Positions 1 through 7,294 are shown, numbered from the stretch's first letter. The stretch: 14,673 nt of DNA from Brevibacillus sp. (GCA_029240815.1 JARDZO010000134.1:1-14673), one strand, 5' to 3'. Numbers and translations are program-made. Notes: generated from the sequence alone by a model not told the origin.

Positions 1-212
1 CTCTGTTTGAGAGCTTGCTCAATCAAATCGGTTATTTTTGAGAGGAAAGACTCATACCGAAAATCGACCGTCAAGTTTTTCAGCCAATTTTTTGCTTATT
101 TCACTTTGGCATAAGAATGATCGCATTTCTTTATTAGTCAGGGGGTATTAGCAGTGCTAGAATAATCAAAGCGAGTATCCTGCTTTTTTACTGCAAAGGT
201 TGTGACAGAAAG
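1..212. other. Left-edge region upstream of the MFS gene
   Basis: No complete gene is supported here. In frame 3 on the + strand, positions 3-38 read LFESLLNQIGYF and then stop (TGA at 39-41). This could be the C-terminal tail of a gene beginning left of the window, but twelve residues cannot establish it. The frame of the MFS gene is open back to 138 but holds no ATG, GTG or TTG before 213. A weak promoter-like pair, TTGGCA (106-111) and TTTATT (130-135) with an 18-base spacer, could serve the MFS gene. Confidence 0.35.
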
Positions 213-1442
213 ATGGATTTTTCCTGGAAACGAAACTTGATTGTACTGTGGGTTGGTGTCTTTTTTTGCAGCACAGCCTATTCCATCGCGATACCGTTCT
301 TGCCCATCTTCCTTCACACTTCTCTCGGAGTCAATGAACATCTGGAAGCTTGGTCTGGTATCTCATTTGGCATCACTTTTCTGGCGAGTGCCTTGATTTC
401 CCCGTACTGGGGTTCACTCGCAGACAAATATGGCCGTAAGCCAATGCTGATCCGGTCTGGTTTCAGTTTATCTGTGCTGTATTTTGTCACCTACTTCATT
501 ACGGACCCTTATTCGTTTCTCGTCCTGCGCGTTTTTCAAGGCCTCCTGGCAGGGTTTGTACCTGCTTCCATCGCGCTGGTCGCCACGAATACACCTGAAA
601 AACACGTTGGATATGCACTGGGCGTCATGGCGACAGCAGGTGCAACCGGAGGCATTATCGGTCCTCTCATTGGCGGAGTAGTCAGCCATATGTGGGGAAA
701 TAGGGAAGCCTTTTTATTTTCAGGCCTTGTCGTGCTTATCGCAGCACTCATTGCCACCTTCATGGTGAAAGAGACCAATATGAACCGTTCTGGTCCTCGC
801 TCCCACGTACGCGAGGATTTGCGCTCTGCCCTTGCAAACAAACCACTCATGTCCATCCTCGGATTGAGCTTGATCGTGACGATGTCCGTCATGTTGCTCG
901 AGCCATTGTTGACCGTGTATGTCTTGCAACTGGGCGCATCTCAAAAGGACGCTTCACTCAGCGCCGGGATTATATTCGCCGCTGTTGGGATTGCAACGGT
1001 CATAGCAGCTCCGCGATGGGGCAAACTCGGAACAAGCGTGGGATACTCCAAGATTTTGTTCATCGGATTGATCGGCGGCGCCATCGGGAACCTGCTGCAA
1101 TTCTTTTTCACGAATTTGTACGGCTTCGGGATCCTGCGTTTCGTATACGGGTTATTTTTCGCGGCCGTCTATCCGTCCATCAATGCGATGATCGTCAAGG
1201 TGACCGATCCTGAGTTCCGTGGCAGGGCATTCAGTCTCAATCAGTCCTCCACACAAATCGCTACGATGCTGGGCCCTGTCATCGGCGGTGTGATGGGTGG
1301 ACTCATTCCCATCCGCATCGTCTTTATCATCAACGGGCTCGCTCTTTTGGCCACAGCCATATTGATCCGTTACAAGAGACCGGACGAAGCTATACAAGGT
1401 ACGAAACAGAAAACATCGGAGGCACAGCTCGCAACAAAGTAG
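213..1442 (+). CDS. MFS multidrug efflux transporter, MdtG-like (DHA1 family)
   Basis: A 409-residue protein with about twelve hydrophobic segments, the normal size for a 12-TM major facilitator. Motif A, GSLADKYGRKPMLI, lies at about residues 67-80 between TM2 and TM3. A motif-B-like RVFQG is at 106-110. The drug-antiporter motif C, with GATGGIIGPLIGG, spans about 143-155. The N-terminus (WKRNLIV, then PFLP, then WSGI and ITFLASA) closely follows what I recall of E. coli MdtG, so proton-coupled export of small hydrophobic compounds across the cytoplasmic membrane is the likely role. The actual substrate cannot be read from the sequence. ATG 213 is the first start in frame; its ribosome site (AAAGG at 195-199) is weak and rather far away. 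The gene appears monocistronic and converges on the hydrolase gene. An MFS exporter is near certain; the MdtG-like subgroup is likely. Confidence 0.9.
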   Translation: MDFSWKRNLIVLWVGVFFCSTAYSIAIPFLPIFLHTSLGVNEHLEAWSGISFGITFLASALISPYWGSLADKYGRKPMLIRSGFSLSVLYFVTYFITDPYSFLVLRVFQGLLAGFVPASIALVATNTPEKHVGYALGVMATAGATGGIIGPLIGGVVSHMWGNREAFLFSGLVVLIAALIATFMVKETNMNRSGPRSHVREDLRSALANKPLMSILGLSLIVTMSVMLLEPLLTVYVLQLGASQKDASLSAGIIFAAVGIATVIAAPRWGKLGTSVGYSKILFIGLIGGAIGNLLQFFFTNLYGFGILRFVYGLFFAAVYPSINAMIVKVTDPEFRGRAFSLNQSSTQIATMLGPVIGGVMGGLIPIRIVFIINGLALLATAILIRYKRPDEAIQGTKQKTSEAQLATK

Positions 1443-1454
1443 CGCACAGACTCC

Positions 1455-1487
1455 AAAGGGACCCCGCAGTGAGGGTCCCTTTCCTTG
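1455..1487. terminator. Bidirectional hairpin between convergent genes
   Basis: A perfect 10-bp stem, AAAGGGACCC (1455-1464) with GGGTCCCTTT (1473-1482), encloses an 8-base loop. It lies 13 bases after the MFS stop and 11 bases beyond the hydrolase stop. The following bases are only modestly T-rich on the + strand, so termination is inferred mainly from the strong stem and the position. Confidence 0.75.
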
Positions 1488-1492
1488 TTCAT

Positions 1493-2371
1493 TTAGTAGC
1501 TAGACGCCATAAAATCGCGCAAAGCGGAAACTACCTCTTCGGGCTGTTCTTCTGGAGCCCAATGCCCGCTATTGGAGATCACTCTCCCTGAGACATTGAG
1601 TAGCCCAGCTTCGCGAAATCCTTTTAAATAGGTATCGATGGATACGAATTCATGATCGCCCCTCACATACAGGACCGGTGTGTGCACAGGTTCTTTAACA
1701 CTCGTGTTATCCTTTTCATCTTGAGGGAACGAACGATACCATTCCAATCCGGTTTTTAGAGACTCGAGCCGGGAATAGGCTTCGACGTACTTTTCCCTAG
1801 CGCTCTCGCTAACGGACCCTGGTTTTGCTGCGATGGCATCAAAGAAGTAGGTAAAGTATTCGGGCAGGTGCCCTACCAACAACGTCTCGGGCAAGTCAGG
1901 AATGGAGTGAAAGGCAAAGTGCCAAATGTAAGGATTTTTCTTCACTTCCTGCCATGGATCAATTCCGGGTATGGCCACGTTCATGATGACGGCGCGAGCA
2001 AGCTCTCCTGGAAAAGCATGAAGATACGCATAGACAATCTGCCCGCCTACATCATGACCCACCAAGGTTGGTTTTAATAGATGGAACTCTTTTATGAGAG
2101 CCCGTACATATTTGGCGATAGTACGTTTGTCGTTTACTTTTAGCGGAGTACTAGATTTTCCAATACCCGGCAGGTCTATCGCCATCACATGATAATCTTC
2201 GCATAGAGGAAGCATGACTTTTTCAAACTCGGTCCAATTCTGTGGCCATCCATGTAAAAACAAGATCGCTGGTTTGTGCTCATCCCCCGCATCGACCACA
2301 TAAATCGAAACGCCATCTACATCTACGAAGCGATGCCGAAAGAGCTCGCTATTCCCATCATTTGCAATCAT
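1493..2371 (-). CDS. Alpha/beta hydrolase, epoxide hydrolase / haloalkane dehalogenase type
   Basis: An alpha/beta-hydrolase-fold enzyme of 292 residues from the preferred start. The oxyanion-side HGWP motif is at residues 40-43. The nucleophile elbow reads GHDVGG, placing aspartate (D107) rather than serine at the nucleophile position. That is typical of epoxide hydrolases, haloalkane dehalogenases and fluoroacetate dehalogenases. The C-terminal histidine lies in a GHWAPEEQP motif (H270), also typical of the epoxide hydrolase branch. An aspartate in RGDHE (D239) may be the charge-relay acid. Start choice: an in-frame ATG six codons upstream (2389) has no ribosome site, while ATG 2371 is preceded by GGGAG eight bases away. 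There is no signal peptide, so it should be cytosolic. The substrate is unknown, and nothing nearby suggests one. Confidence 0.85.
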   Translation of the reverse strand: MIANDGNSELFRHRFVDVDGVSIYVVDAGDEHKPAILFLHGWPQNWTEFEKVMLPLCEDYHVMAIDLPGIGKSSTPLKVNDKRTIAKYVRALIKEFHLLKPTLVGHDVGGQIVYAYLHAFPGELARAVIMNVAIPGIDPWQEVKKNPYIWHFAFHSIPDLPETLLVGHLPEYFTYFFDAIAAKPGSVSESAREKYVEAYSRLESLKTGLEWYRSFPQDEKDNTSVKEPVHTPVLYVRGDHEFVSIDTYLKGFREAGLLNVSGRVISNSGHWAPEEQPEEVVSALRDFMASSY

Positions 2372-2485
2372 TCTTGTCACTCCCGACATGAAAAGTACTT
2401 TTTTTCTTCATTGTAAGACGTCTATACTGACAATCTCTGGCAGTGAAGATCACTCGTTATACCTTCCTGCCTCTTTCTTGCCTCG

Positions 2486-2517
2486 TAAAATAAAAATGAC
2501 CCCCAATTACGAGGGTC
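2486..2517 (-). terminator. Intrinsic terminator of the DHFR-like gene
   Basis: Reading the minus strand just after the stop at 2541, GACCC and GGGTC (2513-2517 and 2498-2502) form a short stem, directly followed by ATTTTTATTTTA. The stem is only 5 bp, but the U-rich tail and position fit rho-independent termination. Confidence 0.6.
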
Positions 2518-2540
2518 TATTTCCGTTCCTGGCCGCTTTG

Positions 2541-3092
2541 TTATGTATAACGAATTTCATAAGTTGTTTTCAAAACCCCAGACGAATAACGTTTCAGATC
2601 TGATAACTCCAGTATCATGCGCGGCTTGACGCTACCGAACAAGGGAACGCCTTCACCCACGATCACCGGATTCACTTTCAATACCAACTGATCGATAAGC
2701 TTCTCGCCTAGCAATGCCCCAGCCAGCTCACCACCACCGCACAGCCACAGCTTTCCGTCTTCTCGTTCTTTCAGGTCTCGGATAAACGCTACCGCATCGC
2801 CCTGGACCAGTTCTACTTCGTCATTCGATTCAAACTGCAAGGAGTTGGAAAAAATATAGTGCTTGATGCCTTTGTAACCCGGTTCGCCAAGCTTCGCTCC
2901 AAACTGAAATCCAAACTCGTACGTTTTTCTGCCCATCAACACCGCAGCGTATTGCTGAATGTCTGCTAAAAAGTCCGGCACATGCTCTCCTTCGAACAAG
3001 AAGAGAGAGCGGTCAATTTTTCCAGCCATCATTTCAGGATCGGCAATGAAGTGGTCAAGCGAAACGGCTACGTGATAAATAAGTGTTGCCAA
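2541..3092 (-). CDS. Dihydrofolate reductase family protein (RibD C-terminal domain)
   Basis: A 183-residue single-domain protein of the RibD-C/DHFR-like reductase family, similar in layout to Bacillus YwjB and YyaP. Visible features are the N-terminal VSLDHFIAD strand-loop (residues 10-18; usually VSLDGFIA), GRKTYEF at 54-60, the nucleotide-binding GGGELA at 119-124, and PVIVGEGVPLF near 142-152. Members bind NADPH, but most have no proven substrate, and this one should not be taken as the folate-pathway enzyme. The start codon is TTG at 3092, supported by the strong ribosome site AAAGGGAGG eight bases upstream; no upstream ATG competes. It lies alone between two terminators, so it is probably monocistronic. 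Confidence 0.85.
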   Translation of the reverse strand: MATLIYHVAVSLDHFIADPEMMAGKIDRSLFLFEGEHVPDFLADIQQYAAVLMGRKTYEFGFQFGAKLGEPGYKGIKHYIFSNSLQFESNDEVELVQGDAVAFIRDLKEREDGKLWLCGGGELAGALLGEKLIDQLVLKVNPVIVGEGVPLFGSVKPRMILELSDLKRYSSGVLKTTYEIRYT

Positions 3093-3180
3093 GCAAAACG
3101 CCTCCCTTTATTCCGACTCTTTATTCTACATGTAATATTGTGGAAACTCTACAGGTTTCGTCGTAAATAAAAAAGGCAAC

Positions 3181-3226
3181 AAAAAAATGTGGCAGACAAG
3201 ACATGACTTCATGCCCCATCTGCCAC
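3181..3226 (-). terminator. Intrinsic terminator of the sugar-binding protein gene
   Basis: GTGGCAGA (3189-3196) pairs perfectly with TCTGCCAC (3219-3226). The 22-base loop contains a smaller CATGA/TCATG inverted repeat. On the minus strand the stem is followed by A and then seven T (3181-3187). It begins 18 bases after the stop of the binding-protein gene, a textbook rho-independent position. Confidence 0.85.
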
Positions 3227-3243
3227 GCTTTGTTTCTTGCTTC

Positions 3244-4287
3244 TTAATAGACTTTTTTCCATTCTGCGATGTTGCCCGAATCAAACTTGAACGGGTCACC
3301 TAGCATGATTTGTGTTCCATCGCCATCCTGGATAATTTCCTTGTCACCCAAGCGGCCTGCTTTAAATTTCTCGCCCGCTTTTCCGGTGATGGTACCTTTG
3401 ACAAGAGCGTCTGCAGCAAATCCTGACAGATAGCCTACGTCAACTGGATTCCACAGATACATCCATGGGCAGACACCGCTTTCGATGTACTCCGCCATTT
3501 CACTTGGCAATCCGAGACCTGTCAATTGAACTTTTCCTTTGAGGCCTTTATCAGTCAAGACCTTCCCTGCTGCTGCGATCCCTACTGTAGTAGGCGCAAT
3601 AATCGCTTTCAGATCCGGATAAGATTTCAAGAGTGCTTCTGTCTCGGACACGCTCTTGTCGCGCAGGTCATCCCCATAAGCTACTTTCACAAGCTTGATA
3701 TCTTTGTACTTCGGATCTTCCAATTCTTTTTTCATCCATTCGATCCAAGTGTTCTGGTTTGTTGCTTGGGAAGTGGCACTGAGGACAGCGATTTCACCCT
3801 TGCCGCCAATCATCTCGCTCACCGCTTGGATTTGTACGCGGCCGATCCGCTCTGGGTCAGCCTGGTTAATATGCACCATCCGGCTTTGGGCGTTAACAGC
3901 GGAGTCCAGCGACAATACTTTGATGCCAGCATCCATCGCTTTCTTCAGAGCTGGCTGCAGGGCATCCGGATCGTTCCCTACAACTGCAATGGCATCTACT
4001 TTTTGAGAAATGAGTTCTTCAATCATTTGAATTTGGGCTTCTGCCGTAGGTTGGTCTGGCGCTTTCAGGATCGCTTCACCACCAAGCTCCTCGATAGCGA
4101 TCTTGAAGCCTTCCATCTGTTTCTCCCCGTAAGGGTTCCCCGTGTTTTTAAAGATAATGGCAAATCTCTTTTTACCGCCGTCTGCACCGCCTGCGTTGTC
4201 AGCCGGTTTTGGTGCCTGAGTACTGCAGCCGACCATCACGGCAGCCACGAGCAATAAAGACAGACACGATGTGAAGAATTTCTTCAT
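3244..4287 (-). CDS. Sugar ABC transporter substrate-binding lipoprotein, RhaS-like
   Basis: A 347-residue exported lipoprotein. Residues 1-20 are a signal peptide (KK, then a hydrophobic stretch ending VMVG) and C21 is the predicted lipidation site. A low-complexity A/G/D linker follows to about residue 40. The rest is a periplasmic-binding-protein type I sugar domain: FKNTGNPYGEKQMEG at 46-60, AIAVVGNDPDAL at 99-110, and a C-terminal half with IIAPTTVGIAAA (229-240), LTGLGLPSEM (255-264) and LWNPVDVGYL (278-287). These blocks match what I recall of the rhizobial rhamnose-binding protein RhaS. It would deliver a sugar to a membrane permease/ATPase pair that is not in this window. The ATG at 4287 has an excellent ribosome site, GGGGAGGAG, five bases upstream. 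Its neighbours (DeoR, isomerase, AraC) support a role in sugar uptake; rhamnose itself is not proven. Confidence 0.88.
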   Translation of the reverse strand: MKKFFTSCLSLLLVAAVMVGCSTQAPKPADNAGGADGGKKRFAIIFKNTGNPYGEKQMEGFKIAIEELGGEAILKAPDQPTAEAQIQMIEELISQKVDAIAVVGNDPDALQPALKKAMDAGIKVLSLDSAVNAQSRMVHINQADPERIGRVQIQAVSEMIGGKGEIAVLSATSQATNQNTWIEWMKKELEDPKYKDIKLVKVAYGDDLRDKSVSETEALLKSYPDLKAIIAPTTVGIAAAGKVLTDKGLKGKVQLTGLGLPSEMAEYIESGVCPWMYLWNPVDVGYLSGFAADALVKGTITGKAGEKFKAGRLGDKEIIQDGDGTQIMLGDPFKFDSGNIAEWKKVY

Positions 4288-4373
4288 TTGTGCTCCTCCC
4301 CTTATCTTCCATTATGTATACGAAACAGTCACGTAGACTGCTAAGTATCGAAGCCAAGATCACTAACCACAGA

Positions 4374-4387
4374 AGTAAGCGCTCTCA
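4374..4387 (+). promoter_or_regulatory. Candidate catabolite-responsive element (cre), one mismatch
   Basis: AGTAAGCGCTCTCA fits the CcpA-binding consensus except for the first T. It lies 87 bases upstream of the binding-protein start, where carbon catabolite control of a sugar uptake gene would be expected. It is weaker than the site at 7218-7233. Confidence 0.4.
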
Positions 4388-4439
4388 TAAAGTAGTTAAA
4401 ACGATATCCTTCTGTTTGTACCCGTTCATCCACAACCTG

Positions 4440-4587
4440 TTTTGTTTGTTTTTGGATGGGTGTTCTTATCAATAAAACTATCGTTCAGGATGTAAGGAAT
4501 GAGTCATGATACGAAAACAGAGACAACAAAAGTATTCGGACAACACCAAAGGCAACTTAAGACTTTGTTTTATTTTTGTTTGTATTT
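4440..4587. repeat. T-rich repeat pair, candidate DeoR operator
   Basis: TTTTGTTTGTTTTT at 4440-4453 recurs as TTTTGTTTGTATTT at 4574-4587. An exact third copy is at 5586-5599 upstream of deoR, in the same orientation. The repeats are seen directly; their role as repressor sites is inference. T-rich sequence recurs easily in an AT-rich spacer, so chance is a real alternative. Confidence 0.4.
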
Positions 4588-4672
4588 TATTATTTATGTT
4601 CTGTATGTATGCATTCGTTGTATTTTTCCGATTTCCTTCTCGATTCAAAAAAAATTTTCTGCAAAATGGAAG

Positions 4673-4700
4673 AAAAAAAGGCGTACTCGATCCGTACACC
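4673..4700 (-). terminator. Intrinsic terminator of deoR
   Basis: On the minus strand GGTGTAC pairs with GTACGCC (7 bp including one U-G wobble) around a 7-base loop, followed immediately by seven T (4673-4679). The stem begins 16 bases after the deoR stop at 4716. It is one of the clearest terminators in the window and separates deoR from the binding-protein gene. Confidence 0.85.
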
Positions 4701-4715
4701 TTATCGACTCGATTG

Positions 4716-5483
4716 TTATGGCGCGACGGTCACAAATACAGCCTTCTCTTCTAATTGCCGTAACGAAAGCGCATCGATCTCGTTATCGGTGATGATTTCG
4801 TCGATCTGTCTTAACTCCGCAAAATAGGTAAAAGCCTGGAGGCCAAATTTGCTAGTGTCCGCAAGCAAGTAAACCTTATCAGAGATTCCGATCATCTTTT
4901 TCTTTACCAATGCCTGCATTTCATTCGATTCACTGATTCCCCGTTCCAAATGGATGCCTTTGCAGGAGAGAAAGACCTTGTCGACATGATACTGGTCCAG
5001 GGAACGTTCCGCACTCGGTCCTAAAAAAGAGAGGGATCGTGGAGCTAGCTTGCCCCCCGTCGAGATGACTTCGACTTTTTCCTTCGAGCTCAGTTCCATC
5101 GCTACCTTGATCGAATTCGTCAGAACGGTAAGCGGGATATCCGGAATGATCGAAGCCATATACCATGCCGTCGTACTCGCATCCAGAATGATTCGGTCGT
5201 TCGGCTCGATGTAGGAGACCGCTTTTCTCGCGATGCGTTTCTTCTCCTCCATCCGAGTAATTTCCCGTTCGATATAAGGAATTTCCGGTTGATGGTCCGT
5301 GACGCTGACTGCTCCACCATGGCTTCGGAGCAGCCGTCCCGCTTCCTCCAGACGATCCAGGTCTCTGCGGATAGTCTCTTCCGTCACTTGGCAGATATCA
5401 CTCAATTCCGAGACGCGGATACTTCCTCTATCGTTGACCAGACGGACAATCTTTTCGTGTCTTTCTGCTACAAGCATCGTCAT
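4716..5483 (-). CDS. DeoR/GlpR family sugar-metabolism repressor
   Basis: A 255-residue DeoR-family regulator of typical length. The N-terminal winged helix covers about residues 8-60, with the family signature in VSELSDICQVTEETIRRDLD (24-43) and the following LLRSHGGAV. The C-terminal DeoRC sensor domain (about 78-235) belongs to the sugar-isomerase-like fold and normally binds a phosphorylated sugar. STGGKLAPRSL and the FLSCKGIHLERGISE segment are typical of it. Two ATGs compete: 5483, with AAGGGA six bases upstream, and 5477, with AGAGG six bases upstream; the second would give 253 residues. A perfect extended -10 lies at 5544-5552. Standing between a sugar isomerase and a sugar-binding protein, it probably represses one or both in response to a sugar phosphate from the pathway. 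Confidence 0.9.
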   Translation of the reverse strand: MTMLVAERHEKIVRLVNDRGSIRVSELSDICQVTEETIRRDLDRLEEAGRLLRSHGGAVSVTDHQPEIPYIEREITRMEEKKRIARKAVSYIEPNDRIILDASTTAWYMASIIPDIPLTVLTNSIKVAMELSSKEKVEVISTGGKLAPRSLSFLGPSAERSLDQYHVDKVFLSCKGIHLERGISESNEMQALVKKKMIGISDKVYLLADTSKFGLQAFTYFAELRQIDEIITDNEIDALSLRQLEEKAVFVTVAP

Positions 5484-5543
5484 CCTCTTTCCCTTGTATA
5501 ATGATCGTAAGTTTATCTTGACGTGATTATTTGTATAGTTTTG

Positions 5544-5552
5544 ATTATACCA
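5544..5552 (-). promoter_or_regulatory. Extended -10 promoter of deoR
   Basis: The minus strand reads TGGTATAAT, a perfect TGnTATAAT extended -10 element, 60 bases upstream of the deoR ATG. No good -35 is seen, which is common with extended -10 promoters. A 7-base direct repeat, TTGTATA, lies downstream at 5531-5537 and 5494-5500 (+ strand reading) and could be an autoregulatory site. Confidence 0.6.
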
Positions 5553-5585
5553 GTTTTACACCGGCACGCAGGATTTTTTTTGGTT

Positions 5586-5599
5586 TTTTGTTTGTTTTT
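5586..5599. repeat. Third copy of the T-rich 14-mer
   Basis: TTTTGTTTGTTTTT here is identical to 4440-4453. It lies 34 bases upstream of the deoR -10 element, overlapping or just upstream of where a -35 would be. Possible operator for DeoR; the surrounding T-rich sequence lowers confidence. Confidence 0.35.
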
Positions 5600-5629
5600 T
5601 TGCAACCGGACGATCTCGATCATCACGTA

Positions 5630-5661
5630 TAAAAGAGCCAGGTGTTTTTCACTCTGGCTCT
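5630..5661 (-). terminator. Intrinsic terminator of the isomerase gene
   Basis: AGAGCCAG (5634-5641) pairs perfectly with CTGGCTCT (5654-5661) across a 12-base loop. On the minus strand the stem is followed by TTTTATA. It lies 12 bases after the isomerase stop at 5674. Confidence 0.8.
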
Positions 5662-5673
5662 CTTTCGTTTAGA

Positions 5674-7176
5674 CTATAATGTGACGTTGACTATTCCCAT
5701 GAGCTCTGCCACTTTCTGAAACAGCTTCGCCTGATGCCCGATTGCCATGGCGCAGTGATGGGTAGGCGCTTCGCGGAACCAATGCTCCATATACTCATCG
5801 GGGTGCATGCGGAATTTGACAGGTGTCTGGGTATTTCCGATTTTCATGATCGGGCCATTCGTTGACTCACCCTCGCTCATGATCATTTTCAGTTTGCCAT
5901 CACCGGTCTGGGTCACGTTTAGGGTCGTGACTGGACCTGTTTTTACCTTCGCTTCGACAGACACACCCGTACCTTGCTTGCCGTGGTAGAGCCCCATGCC
6001 TCGCAAGACTGGCTTGCCTTCCGAGATGGCGATATGGAAAGGACCATCGTGTCCGAGCAGGATCGTTTCGTCCTCGTAGTCCACGACTACAATTTCCGAG
6101 TAACTGCCCCCCGTACCGAGCGTATCGCAAATCTTCATGGCGACGGCCGTCTTGAGATCTCCCTCACCCGCACAAGGAATGCCGCGTGCAGTCAACAGAG
6201 AATGTCCCACGATGAACCCACCTTGCAGCTTTTCATACTGATTCTCCGGAGCACCGTGATAGTAATACGTGAGCGCATCCAGTTCGTACTCGCGGACCAG
6301 CTTTTCCTGTGCCGCTGCGACTCGGCAGGACCACTCCATCTGCTCTTCGGTCGGGCGTTTCGCGATGGGATCGGCAGGCGAATCCTCACTGATAGTAAAC
6401 ATCTCGTGCACTTCCGCTAGCTTTGCCTTTACCTCTGCCTCCGTCACATCGCGCAGCATTCTGTCTAAATCACACATTTCCAATATTTCGACGTGCAACC
6501 CTGTCTGAGCCTGAATCATCGTGAAATCACTGTACATATCCAGCATGCCGTTATACGTATTTCCGAGATATCCGAATCGGCTATGACGCAGCGTACGGGG
6601 AACGGAAGCAGCGCGAATCCATTCTTCGATTGACTTCCAAGCACGTTTTGCGGCCAAATATTCACTCGTTTTTTCGCTGGTCAATGAGATGTCCGGGGTA
6701 TAATCGAGACCGAGCAAGCCATTGATCACACGAAAGGGAATATTCGCTCTCGCAAAAGCGTTGGAGATTTCCGGTACCGGGCATGCTCCGCAATGCGCCA
6801 GCCATTCCCCGGTCGTCGTCTGCTCATAGTTGATTCTCGCTGCTGGCTGTAAATTCAGCACCACTAAGGGCGCCTTGCAAATTTGATGCACCGGGAGAAC
6901 GGCCGAGCTGGTGCAATACGTCCCGGAATGACAGAAAATCAAATCGACGTTCTTTTCATTAAACCATTCTCCCGCTCTTCTCCCTTCTCCTTCGGTATCT
7001 ACCAATCCATAAAAATAGACCTCGCCGTACTCGGACATTTTCGTCTCCAGAAAACGTCCGTACTCCAAGAGACGCTCCCTTAGTCCAGGAAACTGTTTCC
7101 AATAGGCTGCCAAACCAATCGTATAAAGACCGATACGCGCTTTTTTAACGGATTTGATCGGTTGAAGTATCGTCAT
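5674..7176 (-). CDS. L-arabinose/L-fucose isomerase family protein (AraA-like)
   Basis: A 500-residue cytosolic sugar isomerase, the same length as bacterial AraA. This family interconverts an aldose and a ketose using a divalent metal. Four residues align with the E. coli AraA metal/catalytic set (E306, E333, H350, H450): E338 in GEGDLKTA, E361 in GGSYSE, H376 in GHDGP, and H473/H474 in APTHHCAM. Their spacings (23, 15, about 98) are close to the AraA spacings (27, 17, 100). The rest diverges clearly from true AraA, so the substrate could be L-arabinose, L-fucose or a rarer sugar. The ATG at 7176 is preceded by GGGGGGA six bases upstream. The gene is divergent from an AraC activator, with a cre-like palindrome between them, and ends in its own terminator. 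No kinase or aldolase is nearby. The family is secure; the substrate is open. Confidence 0.88.
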   Translation of the reverse strand: MTILQPIKSVKKARIGLYTIGLAAYWKQFPGLRERLLEYGRFLETKMSEYGEVYFYGLVDTEGEGRRAGEWFNEKNVDLIFCHSGTYCTSSAVLPVHQICKAPLVVLNLQPAARINYEQTTTGEWLAHCGACPVPEISNAFARANIPFRVINGLLGLDYTPDISLTSEKTSEYLAAKRAWKSIEEWIRAASVPRTLRHSRFGYLGNTYNGMLDMYSDFTMIQAQTGLHVEILEMCDLDRMLRDVTEAEVKAKLAEVHEMFTISEDSPADPIAKRPTEEQMEWSCRVAAAQEKLVREYELDALTYYYHGAPENQYEKLQGGFIVGHSLLTARGIPCAGEGDLKTAVAMKICDTLGTGGSYSEIVVVDYEDETILLGHDGPFHIAISEGKPVLRGMGLYHGKQGTGVSVEAKVKTGPVTTLNVTQTGDGKLKMIMSEGESTNGPIMKIGNTQTPVKFRMHPDEYMEHWFREAPTHHCAMAIGHQAKLFQKVAELMGIVNVTL

Positions 7177-7215
7177 AGCACATCCCCCCAGCGAAAAATA
7201 CGAGCTTTATGCGTA

Positions 7216-7235
7216 CATTGTATTCGCTTACAATG
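7216..7235. promoter_or_regulatory. Palindromic cre-like operator between isomerase and araC-type genes
   Basis: CATTGTA (7216-7222), six bases, then TACAATG (7229-7235) form a perfect inverted repeat. Positions 7218-7233 read on the minus strand match the CcpA cre consensus WTGNAANCGNWNNCAW at every position. The site lies 39 bases upstream of the isomerase ATG and 59 bases upstream of the AraC ATG. It also contains TACAAT, a plausible -10 on the minus strand. Catabolite repression of the isomerase is the natural reading; an operator for a local regulator is an alternative. Confidence 0.65.
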
Positions 7236-7294
7236 GAAGATACATCCATGCATGTTGTTCATTCATAACAGTATCTTGCTCAAAGGGGGGACGT

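Larger units (their letters stand above)
4288..4666. promoter_or_regulatory. Long AT-rich leader/promoter region of the binding-protein gene
   Basis: About 380 bases without a credible gene; the short reading frames on both strands look like chance openings in AT-rich sequence. The region should hold the promoter of the binding-protein gene, since the upstream deoR gene ends in a terminator at 4673-4700. I cannot place a convincing -35/-10 pair. Visible signals are a cre-like site (AGTAAGCGCTCTCA, 4374-4387; one mismatch to the WTGNAANCGNWNNCAW consensus) and two near-identical T-rich 14-mers at 4440-4453 and 4574-4587, also found once upstream of deoR. Confidence 0.5.

Noticed and set aside
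3160..3240. Possible riboswitch or small RNA from the strong inverted repeat
   Set aside because: A stem directly after a stop codon followed by a T run is fully explained as an intrinsic terminator.
3526..4257. Long + strand open frame opposite the binding-protein gene (243 codons)
   Set aside because: It is the antisense shadow of a clear lipoprotein gene, has no ribosome site, and its cysteine/phenylalanine-rich translation resembles no family.
4499..4827. Several overlapping + strand frames of 82-97 codons
   Set aside because: They lie in AT-rich spacer and run into deoR antisense; translations are low in structure and rich in F/C/Y, and no ribosome site is evident.
5974..6420. 148-codon + strand frame inside the isomerase gene
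   Set aside because: Antisense to a well-supported isomerase with conserved catalytic residues; no independent support.
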